A DNA stretch of 64,000 nucleotides, from contig NZ_CP089312.1 of NCBI RefSeq assembly GCF_021545335.1, forward strand, positions 7,626,001 to 7,690,000, written 5' to 3'. Shown here one piece after another: positions 16,930-24,592 of the stretch. The position numbers and the translations under genes were made by a program. Origin of the DNA: Streptomyces sp. GQFP. GTDB lineage: Bacteria > Actinomycetota > Actinomycetes > Streptomycetales > Streptomycetaceae. Position 1 is the first letter of the stretch. Every line of letters starts with the position of its first letter. The notes below the pieces were generated by a model. The model ran no database searches. It had not been told where the DNA came from and was given only the letters and a program-made list of their open reading frames with translations.

Positions 16930-17700
16930 TTACAGGGACGGCTTGGGAAGCAGATCGAAGAGCAGCTGCACCGCACCGGTCTCCGGATGCCGTACGGGAT
17001 GGGCGCGGACCCCGAACACCTCGGCCAGCAGCGCCGGTTGGAGCACGTCGTGCGGCGGGCCCGACGCGACGAGGCGGCCCCCGGCGATGACGTACAGCAG
17101 ATCGCAGTGGGCGGCGGCGAGGTTGAGGTCGTGCAGGGCGGCCAGGACGGTCAGGCCGCTCGTGCGGACCAGGGACAGGACGTCCAACTGGTGGGCGATG
17201 TCCAGGTGGTTGGTGGGTTCGTCGAGGACCAGGACCCGGGGCTGCTGGGCCAACGCCCGTGCGATGAGCACGCGTTGCTTCTCGCCGCCGGACAGGGCGA
17301 GGAACCCGCGGTCGGAGAGATGGGCGATGCCGGTCCGCTCCAGGGCGGCGCCGCAGATCTCCCGGTCCCCGGCCGCCGTACGCCCCTGATGCGGCAGCCG
17401 CCCCATCGCGACCACCTCCGCGACGGTGAAGTCGAACTCGGAGGACGACTCCTGGGGCAGCGCGGCCAGGACGCGGGCGGCGCCTCGGGGATCCATGCCA
17501 TGGACGTCGTCCCCGTCCAGGCGAACCACACCCCCCGCCGGCCGCAGCGCCCGGTACACGCACCGCAACAGGGTCGACTTCCCGCTCCCGTTGGGCCCGA
17601 CGAGCCCCACGAAGGCCCCGCTGTCCACGCGCATCGTGATGTCCTCGACGAGCCGGACCGCCCCCGCGTCGACCGACACACCCTCCACATCGAGCCGCAT
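16930..17700 (-). CDS. Cobalamin/siderophore ABC transporter ATP-binding protein (BtuD/FecE type)
   Basis: This 256-residue ATPase has Walker A GPNGSGKST, signature LSGGEKQRVLIARALAQ, Walker B VLVLDEPTNHLD and the switch histidine in LAALHDLNLAA, all typical of the FecE/BtuD class. It follows the permease gene with 4 bp between them and precedes the binding-protein gene by 30 bp, giving a permease-ATPase-binding protein order. With the riboswitch upstream, vitamin B12 or a precursor is the most likely cargo. Confidence 0.9.
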   Translation of the reverse strand: MRLDVEGVSVDAGAVRLVEDITMRVDSGAFVGLVGPNGSGKSTLLRCVYRALRPAGGVVRLDGDDVHGMDPRGAARVLAALPQESSSEFDFTVAEVVAMGRLPHQGRTAAGDREICGAALERTGIAHLSDRGFLALSGGEKQRVLIARALAQQPRVLVLDEPTNHLDIAHQLDVLSLVRTSGLTVLAALHDLNLAAAHCDLLYVIAGGRLVASGPPHDVLQPALLAEVFGVRAHPVRHPETGAVQLLFDLLPKPSL

Positions 17701-17704
17701 GCCG

Positions 17705-18745
17705 TCACCGCCCCCCGAACGCGTAGCCGCCGCGCCGCATCAGCAGCAGGAACGCCGGTACGCCGACCACGGCCGTGATCACCCCGACGGGCAGTTCGGC
17801 CGGGGCGAGCAGCAGCCGGGACAGTACGTCGGCCCACACCAGCAGTACGGCCCCGGCGAGCGGCGCGACCGCCAGCACCCGCCGGTGATCGGCGCCGACG
17901 AGCATCCGTACGACATGCGGGACCATCAGCCCGACGAAGCCGATGGCCCCGCTGACGGCGACGACCGTGCCGGTCACGGCAGCGGTGACGAGGAACAACT
18001 CCCGCCGGAGTCTGGTGGGTTGGACCCCGAGGGCGGCGGCGGTCTCGTCACCCATGGCGAGGGCGTTGAGCGACTCGGCGCGCCGGGCCAGCCACGCCCA
18101 CCCGGCGAGGACGGTCACGGCGGCGATCGGCACCTGCGCCCAGGTCGCCCCGCCCAGACTCCCGAGCAGCCACATCATCGCGGACCTGGCCGCCTCACCC
18201 CGGGCGGCCCCGAACACCATCACGGTGGTCACGGCCTCGAAGCCGTACGCCAGTGCCGTACCGGTGAGGATCAGCCGCAGCGGCGTGAGCCCGTGCGTGG
18301 CGGAGCGAGCCACGGCGTAGACGAGGACCATGGCGGCGAGTGCGGAGACGAAGGCGGACACGGACAGCGCCCAGACCCCGAGCCCGGCGAAGGCCCCCAG
18401 TAGGATCACGGCGTTGGCCCCCACGGCCGCGCCGGACGAGATACCCAGCACGAACGGGTCGGCGAGCGCGTTGCGGACCATGGCCTGCACGGCCACCCCG
18501 ACGGCCGCGAGCCCGGCGCCGACCACGGCGGCGAGCACCACCCGGGGCAGCCGCAACTCCCACACGATGGTGTACGCGGCGACGTCCTCGGCGCGGATGG
18601 TGCCGCCGGTGAGCCCGTCGCCGAGGAAGCGGAAGACCTGCCCCCAGCCGATGCCGGAGGCGCCGAGACCGACCCCGCACAGCAGGGAGAGGAGCAGGAG
18701 CAGTATCAGCCCAACGGCCAACGGCACGACGGGTATTCGGCGCAC
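17705..18745 (-). CDS. Cobalamin/siderophore ABC transporter permease (BtuC/FecCD type)
   Basis: This 346-residue permease has about ten hydrophobic spans and FecCD family motifs: WELRLPRVVLAAVVGAGLAA early, NALADPFVLGISSGAAVGA, and GFVGLMVPHVVRMLVG in the second half. It is the first gene of the operon and begins about 20 nt after a B12 riboswitch expression platform. The GTG start is preceded by GAAGGA, part of which can pair into the riboswitch's last hairpin. This supports translational control by cobalamin. Confidence 0.92.
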   Translation of the reverse strand: MRRIPVVPLAVGLILLLLLSLLCGVGLGASGIGWGQVFRFLGDGLTGGTIRAEDVAAYTIVWELRLPRVVLAAVVGAGLAAVGVAVQAMVRNALADPFVLGISSGAAVGANAVILLGAFAGLGVWALSVSAFVSALAAMVLVYAVARSATHGLTPLRLILTGTALAYGFEAVTTVMVFGAARGEAARSAMMWLLGSLGGATWAQVPIAAVTVLAGWAWLARRAESLNALAMGDETAAALGVQPTRLRRELFLVTAAVTGTVVAVSGAIGFVGLMVPHVVRMLVGADHRRVLAVAPLAGAVLLVWADVLSRLLLAPAELPVGVITAVVGVPAFLLLMRRGGYAFGGR

Positions 18746-18769
18746 GGGCGGCGTCCTTCGCCTCGGCTC

Positions 18770-18920
18770 GCAGTCCGCGGCGAGCAGTCACATGGGCACG
18801 CGCACCTTGGGTGATCGGGCTCGCACGCCCACCTGCCGGGGGCGTGCATACCGTTGCGGGTCAGCGCCGGAGTCTCACCGGACTTCCCCCACGGGACGCG
18901 TCGGCGAGCGTAGCAAACGC
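18770..18920 (-). promoter_or_regulatory. Cobalamin (B12) riboswitch
   Basis: On the minus strand, upstream of the permease gene, the core GGTGAGACTCCGGCGCTGACC followed by CGCAACGGT (within 18850-18890) matches the conserved central region of cobalamin riboswitches. The B12 box GAGCCCGATCACC lies at about 18810-18823. Downstream, TCGCC can pair with GGCGA next to the GAAGGA ribosome site, which would let ligand-bound RNA block translation. The region sits within a 304-bp gap between divergent genes, whose remaining part is the acyltransferase leader. Confidence 0.92.
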
Positions 18921-19049
18921 GCCGGACCGGCCAATTCCCGCGGGTCCCCCTATGTCGTGTTCTCGTGGACCAGGCTTGCGGCCGGGCGGAAAATTTCTGG
19001 TGACCGAACGGAAACGGCCACAACCGTTCGAGTGGACCGACCGTCTCTG

Positions 19050-21191
19050 ATGAGCGTGAAGATCCGAGCAGCTACACGACCGACCACGCGACCGACCACG
19101 CGACCGGCCACCCCGCAGCCGAGCGAGAACCCCGGACTGCGGCTCGACATCCAAGGCCTGCGGGCCGTGGCCGTGTCGCTCGTCGTCCTCGGCCATGCCG
19201 GGGTGCGCGGGTTCGCCGGTGGCTATGTCGGAGTCGACGTCTTCTTCGTCATCTCGGGCTTCCTCATCACCTCATTGCTGATACGCGAGTTGGCCACGAG
19301 CGAAGGCGGTGGTGGGGCATGGGGCGGGATATCGATCCGCCGTTTCTACGCCCGCCGCGCACTCCGCCTCCTCCCCGCGTCGACGCTAGTCGTCCTCGTC
19401 ACCCTCGCCGGTTCCTGGCTGTTCCTGTCGAGGGTCCGCTTCGAGGAGTACGCCGGGGACGCGCTGAGCAGCGCGCTCTACGCGGTGAACCTCCGGTTGG
19501 CGGCGGGCGGCACGGACTACCTGGCGGAGGGGAGCCCGCCGTCCCCCTTCCAGCACTTCTGGTCGCTGGCGGTGGAGGAACAGTTCTACCTCCTCTGGCC
19601 GCTGCTCCTCCTGGTGAGTTGGCGGCTAGCGCGCCGGCGGCGCGGGCTGGTGGCGGTGCCGCTCGCGGTGCTGTGCCTGCTGTCGTTCGGGCTGAGCGTG
19701 ACCGTGACGGAGAGCGCCCCGTCCTGGGCGTACTTCGGTTCGCACACCCGCTTCTGGGAACTGGGCGCAGGTGCGCTGCTGGCCCTGTCCGCCGACCAAC
19801 TTCGCGGCCTGCCACCGAAGTTGGCGGCACCGATGACGTGGACGGGCCTGGCCTGCATCCTCGTGGCGGCGATCCTCTACGGCAACTCCACCCCGTTCCC
19901 CGGCTATTACGCACTCCTGCCGGTGCTGGGGTCGGTCCTGGTCCTGGCAGGAGGCTGCGCCCCGTCGCGCTGGGACTCCCAACTACTCCTCTCCAGGCGG
20001 CCGTTGGTATGGCTGGGCGGCCTGTCGTACGGCTGGTACCTGTGGCACTGGCCGCTGCTGCTGATCGGCCCCGTGGCGCTGGGCAGACTCCCGGAGACTA
20101 CGAGTGTCTGGCTCGCTTTGCTGTTCTGCGCGATCGCCCTGCTGCTGGCCTGGGTGACCCTGCGCGTAGTGGAGAACCCGGTACGTTTCCACTCGGCGTT
20201 CCGGGGCCGCCCGGGGCGTGCGTTGCGGCTCGGGGCGGTGCTGTCGGCGGGGGCGGCGGTGATCGCGATGACGGCGTACGCGTTCCCGCCGCCGATCAAC
20301 TCGGGTAAACCGGCAGTTGAGTTGAGGCAGGAGGTGGCGAAAGCACCGGACCCCCAACTACGCCTGCGCCAACTGCTGGAGGCACGGTCGAGTCGCCTGC
20401 CCAGCAACCTCTCCCCGCCCCTCACCGAGATCAAGTCGGCGCGGTCGGCGGTCTATCGGGACGGCTGCCATGTGGCGTACGACAGCACGAGCACCCCGCC
20501 GTGCGAGTACGGCGACCCGGCCTCCGACAAGGTCGTGGTCCTGTTCGGCGACTCCCATGCCGCCCAGTGGTTCCCGGCGCTCAACCGGCTTGCGCGGGAG
20601 CGTGGTTGGAAGCTGGTGTCGTGGACGAAGTCGTCGTGCAAGGCGGCGAAGGTGACTCTGCGGCGGTTCGACGGGCCGTATGCGGAGTGTGATGTCTGGC
20701 GGGCGCGGGCGATCGAGAGGATCGCTGCGCTGAGCCCCGACCTGGTGATTGTCTCGTCCTCGGACGCGGGCGACCCGCTCCACCCGGAACCCGACCCGGT
20801 CCAGCAGTGGACGAACGGCCTCCGTACGACGTACGAGGCGCTCGGTGTCTCGGGCGCGAAGGTCGTAGCGCTGCTGGACACTCCGTGGCCGAAGACGGAT
20901 GCGGTGGACTGCGCGGCGCTGTACTCCCTCCGGCTGGACCGCTGTACGAACCGTCTGCCCGGGGCGATCAGGGACGGGGCCCGGAGGAGGGCGACGCTCG
21001 ACGCGGCGAAGGTGTCGGGCACGGCGGTGATCGACCCCGTTCCGTGGCTGTGCACGGAGGGGGGTGACTGCCCTGTTCTGGTGGGCGACACGGTTGTGTA
21101 CCGCGACGACAGCCATATCGCGGACGCGTATGCGGAGGCGGTCGCACCGGCCCTGGGCACCCGGCTGACCGAGGCGCTCGGCACCGGGTGA
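19050..21191 (+). CDS. OafA/YrhL-type acyltransferase with C-terminal SGNH domain
   Basis: This 713-residue protein has an N-terminal Thr/Pro/Arg-rich tail, then an acyltransferase-3 membrane domain of about ten helices. It begins with LRLDIQGLRAVAVSLVVLGH, whose histidine is likely catalytic, and contains the RRFYARRALRLLPAS loop. An extracytoplasmic SGNH hydrolase-like domain follows, with GDSHAAQWFPAL (block I serine) and DDSHIADAY (catalytic Asp/His) near the end. Such proteins O-acetylate surface polysaccharides, peptidoglycan or secreted glycans. The ATG at 19050 gives the normal family N-terminus. No partner gene reveals the acceptor. Confidence 0.9.
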   Translation: MSVKIRAATRPTTRPTTRPATPQPSENPGLRLDIQGLRAVAVSLVVLGHAGVRGFAGGYVGVDVFFVISGFLITSLLIRELATSEGGGGAWGGISIRRFYARRALRLLPASTLVVLVTLAGSWLFLSRVRFEEYAGDALSSALYAVNLRLAAGGTDYLAEGSPPSPFQHFWSLAVEEQFYLLWPLLLLVSWRLARRRRGLVAVPLAVLCLLSFGLSVTVTESAPSWAYFGSHTRFWELGAGALLALSADQLRGLPPKLAAPMTWTGLACILVAAILYGNSTPFPGYYALLPVLGSVLVLAGGCAPSRWDSQLLLSRRPLVWLGGLSYGWYLWHWPLLLIGPVALGRLPETTSVWLALLFCAIALLLAWVTLRVVENPVRFHSAFRGRPGRALRLGAVLSAGAAVIAMTAYAFPPPINSGKPAVELRQEVAKAPDPQLRLRQLLEARSSRLPSNLSPPLTEIKSARSAVYRDGCHVAYDSTSTPPCEYGDPASDKVVVLFGDSHAAQWFPALNRLARERGWKLVSWTKSSCKAAKVTLRRFDGPYAECDVWRARAIERIAALSPDLVIVSSSDAGDPLHPEPDPVQQWTNGLRTTYEALGVSGAKVVALLDTPWPKTDAVDCAALYSLRLDRCTNRLPGAIRDGARRRATLDAAKVSGTAVIDPVPWLCTEGGDCPVLVGDTVVYRDDSHIADAYAEAVAPALGTRLTEALGTG

Positions 21192-21197
21192 GCTCTT

Positions 21198-21471
21198 CGC
21201 CCCCGCCGCCCTTACCCGTCCCATCCCTGGGGGCTGCGCCCCCAGACCCCCCTTTCGGCCTGAACGGCCTCGTCCTCAAACGCCGGACGGGCTGAAAGAC
21301 CAACCCCGGCCGGTGTTCGAAGACGAGGCCTGTTCAGCCCGCCTCTACCCGCCCACCCAGGCTGGCCATCTCCAGCCCGTCCGGCGTTTGAGGACGAGCG
21401 CGTTCAGCGCGACAGCGGGGGTCTGGGGGCGCAGCCCCCAGGGATGGGACGGGTAGGGGCGGCGGGGGCGA
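21198..21471. repeat. Dispersed inverted-repeat element, family A, copy 2
   Basis: This fills most of the 386-bp gap between the acyltransferase and toxin genes. Outer arms with CTGGGGGCTGCGCCCCCAG occur in inverse orientation near 21226-21246 and 21421-21442. A 26-bp perfect inverted repeat (21269-21294 and 21373-21398, containing GTCCTCAAACGCCGGACGGG) lies inside. The 78 bp between the arms hold a diverged third copy (CGGCCGGTGTTCGAAGAC). The same modules form copy 1 at 11906-12077. No gene is visible here; the rest of the gap is the toxin promoter. Confidence 0.85.
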
Positions 21472-21542
21472 GGAACGGTATGCCCGGTGGTCCCGTACGG
21501 GTGAAGCTCCCGGGTTCAGGCTTGCGGGTCCCACTCCCGTTG

Positions 21543-21560
21543 GTTTAGTGAATGCTAAAC
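21543..21560. promoter_or_regulatory. Palindromic operator of the HigBA-like toxin-antitoxin operon
   Basis: GTTTAG and CTAAAC form a perfect inverted repeat with a 6-bp spacer, AT-rich in a very GC-rich setting, 18 bp upstream of the toxin start codon. Such palindromes are the usual binding sites of HigA/XRE antitoxins, which repress their own operon. Assignment is from position and shape. Confidence 0.7.
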
Positions 21561-21577
21561 TTGCGAAAGGGTTGAAG

Positions 21578-21958
21578 GTGGGAGAGCAGTGGGACGTCTA
21601 CCTGACCGACGAGGTGGATCATTGGCTGAACGACCTGGAGAAGGCCGATCCGGCCTCGTACGTGCTCGTGAACCAGGCCATCTGGATCCTTGCCTGCCAT
21701 GGGCCCGCCGAGGGACGTCCCCTGGTCGATCGGATCAAGGGATCGTCCCTCCACAACCTCAAGGAGTTACGCCCGGGTTCGGCCGGGCGGAGCGAGGTGC
21801 GGGTCCTGTTCATGTTCGACCCGTGGCGCTCCGCGATCCTTCTGGTGGCCGGAGACAAGTCCGGGAACTGGCACGCCTGGTACGACGAGGCGATCCCGTT
21901 GGCAGAGTTGCGGTACGCGGAGTACGTCGCCGACCGGAAGAAGGAGCTGGGGCAGTGA
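21578..21958 (+). CDS. HigB/Gp49-family toxin of a type II toxin-antitoxin system
   Basis: This 126-residue protein resembles the phage-Gp49/HigB branch of RelE-like mRNA endonucleases: WDVYLTDEVDHWL at the N-terminus, the HNLKELR motif, RVLFMFDPWRSAILLVAGDK and a C-terminal WYDEAIPLAE. These toxins cut mRNA on the ribosome. GTG 21578 has AAAGGG upstream; an in-frame GTG at 21548 lies inside the operator. The leucine of KELR is a TTA codon (21767-21769), so full translation may require the bldA tRNA. The next gene overlaps by GTGA and encodes the antitoxin; toxin-first order fits HigBA. Confidence 0.87.
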   Translation: MGEQWDVYLTDEVDHWLNDLEKADPASYVLVNQAIWILACHGPAEGRPLVDRIKGSSLHNLKELRPGSAGRSEVRVLFMFDPWRSAILLVAGDKSGNWHAWYDEAIPLAELRYAEYVADRKKELGQ

Positions 21959-22278
21959 GCGGACATGTCAGGTGGTCGGCGAGTGGGCACCGTGAGCGGG
22001 CGGAGGAACTGGCGGGTGACCGGGACGCGTTCCTCGAAGGCGCCCAGCGCATGCTCGCCGAGGCGCGGGCCTGGCGACTCGTCGAGATGCGCCAGGAACG
22101 CGGCTTCACCCAGGCCCAGGTGGCAGAGCGGATGGGCGTCACCAAGGGACGCGTCTCGCAGATCGAGAGCGGTCAGGTCTCCGGTACGGATGTCGTGGCG
22201 CGGTACGTCGAGGCGCTGGGCGGCAGCCTGGTGATGGTCGCCGTGTTCGCGGATGGCGAGCTGCGCAAGGTCGGTTGA
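21955..22278 (+). CDS. HigA-like XRE antitoxin
   Basis: This 107-residue protein carries one XRE helix-turn-helix near the middle (FTQAQVAERMGVTKGRVSQI) and a short C-terminal strand region (GGSLVMVAVFADGEL), as in antitoxins that pair with Gp49-type toxins. It should bind and neutralise the toxin and repress the operon through the upstream palindrome. It overlaps the toxin gene by GTGA. In contrast to the toxin gene it contains no TTA codon. Confidence 0.88.
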   Translation: MSGHVRWSASGHRERAEELAGDRDAFLEGAQRMLAEARAWRLVEMRQERGFTQAQVAERMGVTKGRVSQIESGQVSGTDVVARYVEALGGSLVMVAVFADGELRKVG

Positions 22279-22305
22279 GCGATGCCGGACCCTTTGCGCC
22301 TGCGC

Positions 22306-23226
22306 CTAGGGAGCCGTCGTGTCTCCGTCCGCCGCCGAGGCGAAGTAGTACCCCGCCCCCAAGTCCGCCAGCAGCCCCGTCTCCACCGGCTCCCACCCCA
22401 ACCCCTCCCGCGTCACCGCGCTCGACGCCGGCAGGTCGAGGGCGAAGAAGTTGCCCAGCCAGCCGAAGTGGTCCTGGGTCTCCTCGGCCGGTACCGACGT
22501 CACCGGCACCCCCAGCCCCCGCCCGATCGCCTCGGCGATCTCCCGCACCGGGACGCCCTGCTCGGCGACCGCGTGCAGGCGGGTCCCCGGCGGGGCCGAC
22601 TCCAGGGCCAGTCGGAACAGGCGGGCCACGTCGAAGCGGTGGGCGGCGGCCCAACGGTTGGTGCCGTCGGCCGGGTAGGCCGAGACGCCCTTGGCGCGGG
22701 CTATGTCGATGAGGCGGGGTACGAAGCCGTGGTCCCCCTGGCCGTGTACGGACGGCGGCAGCCGTACGACCGATGCCCGCACCCCGCGCTCCGCGAGCCG
22801 CATCACCGCCGTCTCCGAGGCGAGCCGGTACATGTGGGACCTCGACGGGTCGCCCGGGTTGTCCTCCGTCGCCAGCACACCCGGCGAGAACGCCGTGCCG
22901 GAGCAGATGAGGAGGGGGCGGCCGGAGCCGGCCAGCGCCTCGCCCATCGTCTCCACGGCCCGCCGGTCGGTCCGCGCCGCCTCCGCCATGTCGCGGAAGT
23001 CATGGACGTACGCGGTGTGGATCACGCCCTCCGAGGCCGCCGCCCCGGCCCGCAGACTGTCGAGGTCGTCCAGGGTGCCTCGGTGTACCTCCGCCCCGGC
23101 TTCCTTCAGCGACGCTGCCGACTCCTCCGAGCGGGCCATCCCGACCACCTCGTGACCCGCGCCGAGCAACTCCCGTACGACGGCGGACCCGACGAACCCG
23201 CTCGCCCCGGTGACGAACACACGCAT
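22306..23226 (-). CDS. NAD-dependent epimerase/dehydratase-like SDR protein
   Basis: This 306-residue extended or atypical short-chain dehydrogenase starts with the nucleotide-binding motif VTGASGFVGSAVV. The usual SDR catalytic Tyr/Lys pair is not obvious: YRLASE has tyrosine but no YxxxK, which is a feature of many atypical SDRs of the NmrA/3-beta-HSD type. The LPPSVHGQGDHGFVPRLI segment matches the substrate region of family members. GAGAGGGAG precedes the ATG. It is divergent from a LysR gene that may regulate it. The substrate is unknown. Confidence 0.87.
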   Translation of the reverse strand: MRVFVTGASGFVGSAVVRELLGAGHEVVGMARSEESAASLKEAGAEVHRGTLDDLDSLRAGAAASEGVIHTAYVHDFRDMAEAARTDRRAVETMGEALAGSGRPLLICSGTAFSPGVLATEDNPGDPSRSHMYRLASETAVMRLAERGVRASVVRLPPSVHGQGDHGFVPRLIDIARAKGVSAYPADGTNRWAAAHRFDVARLFRLALESAPPGTRLHAVAEQGVPVREIAEAIGRGLGVPVTSVPAEETQDHFGWLGNFFALDLPASSAVTREGLGWEPVETGLLADLGAGYYFASAADGDTTAP

Positions 23227-23327
23227 GGTGAACTCCCTCTCACTACCGGCCTCTTGGTGTTGGCCGGTGTGCTTTCAGCGTGCGTGTCGGGTCTCCTCCC
23301 GGTCCAAGACCTGTTCCGGAATGGGCA

Positions 23328-23342
23328 ATGCGTATCAGGCAT
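23328..23342. promoter_or_regulatory. Candidate LysR box between divergent genes
   Basis: ATGCGTATCAGGCAT is an inverted repeat (ATGC/GCAT) containing the T-N11-A pattern of LysR binding sites. It lies between the divergent epimerase and LysR genes. No binding data exist; the call rests on pattern and position. Confidence 0.5.
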
Positions 23343-23404
23343 CACCTCAGGTCAGTCCTGGTGTGCGTGGTTCAGGTGGCCAACTCGCCCGATACGCTTG
23401 GCAC

Positions 23405-24297
23405 ATGACAGACCCCGATCTCGATCTGCGCCTCGTGCGGTACTTCGTCGTGGTCGCCGAGCAGCTGCACTTCGGTCGTGCCGCCGAGGTCCTGCGGATC
23501 GCCCAGCCCTCCCTCAGTCGGCAGATTCGGCGGCTGGAGAAGGAGTTGGGGGCTCGGCTGCTGGACAGGACTCCGCAGGGGAGTCGGCTCACCGAGGCCG
23601 GTGAGGTCTTTCTGCCGCATGCCAGGGCGTTGCTCCGGACGGCCACCCGGGCCGCCTCCCAGACCCGCGCCGCCGCCGAGCCCAGCCGGTTCGTCATCGG
23701 CTACACGTCGAATCTCATCGTCACCCCGGCCGTACGGGAGCTGCGCCACCGGTATCCCGACGCCGACGTACGGGCCGTGCACCTCGACTGGAACGAACCC
23801 CGCACAGCGCTCTTCGACCACCGGGTCGACGTCGTGATCGCCCGACTCCCGCTCTCCACCGACGAGTTGGAGGTGACCGTCCTCTATGAAGAGCCCCGGG
23901 TCCTGGTCGTTCCGCTCGATCACCGTCTCGTCGGGAAGGAGTCCGTCACCCTCGACGACATCGCCGACGAACCCCTGCCCCGGGTGAGCGAGGACGCGGC
24001 CTGGAACGCCTTCTGGCGTATCGATCCGCGTCCGGACGGCAGCCGGGCGCCGGAGGGGCCGCTCGTCCGGGCGCTGGAGGACAAGTTCGAACTCATCGCC
24101 GCCGGGCAGGCCGTGGCCATCGTCCGGGGGGTACGGGCGCGGGCCGGCTGCGGCCAGACCTCACCACCGTTCCCCTGCACGGCATCGAACCGAGCCATGT
24201 CGTCCTCGCCACCCGCGTGGACGACCGCAGCCGTCTGCTCGCCGCCTTCCGGAAGGTGGCGCGGGCCCTGCTGACGGGCAGCACCGGTACCGCCTGA
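23405..24297 (+). pseudogene. LysR-family transcriptional regulator, frameshifted near its 3' end
   Basis: The N-terminal winged helix-turn-helix (LRLVRYFVVVAEQLHFGRAA, LRIAQPSLSRQIRRLE) and most of the substrate-binding domain are intact up to AAGQAVAIV. At a run of six G (24126-24131) the reading frame slips. The continuing frame gives an atypical tail ending at 24274. One base more restores LRPDLTTVPLHGIEPSHVVL and a normal end at 24297. So either a 1-base deletion has replaced the C-terminal about 55 residues, or the sequence has a homopolymer error. It is divergent from the epimerase gene. Confidence 0.8.
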
Positions 24298-24592
24298 ACT
24301 CAGCGGCCGCTCCAGCTGAACTGGTTGCTCCCGCGGCTGAAAACGCGCGCCCAGCAGGACGATTCCCAGTTGAGCATGCTCATTTCAAGCCGTTGTTTTG
24401 GCCTTCACATGACAAGGTGAGGCACGCGGTGCCACGCTGCTTGCCGAAGTTCACCATTTCTTCATGTACTTCACTCACCCCCCACCTCCTTCCACCCGCC
24501 TGCCGTGCAGCGCTCCGGACCGGCCACATCCATGTCGGTCCGCCCCCACCTCGGCCCCCACCACGGGCCGACCGCCGCAGAAGGAGAACACG

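Noticed and set aside
23405..24274. Intact LysR gene ending at 24274
   Set aside because: The tail after the G6 tract is serine/proline-rich and unlike the family, while the alternative frame continues the family sequence to 24297.
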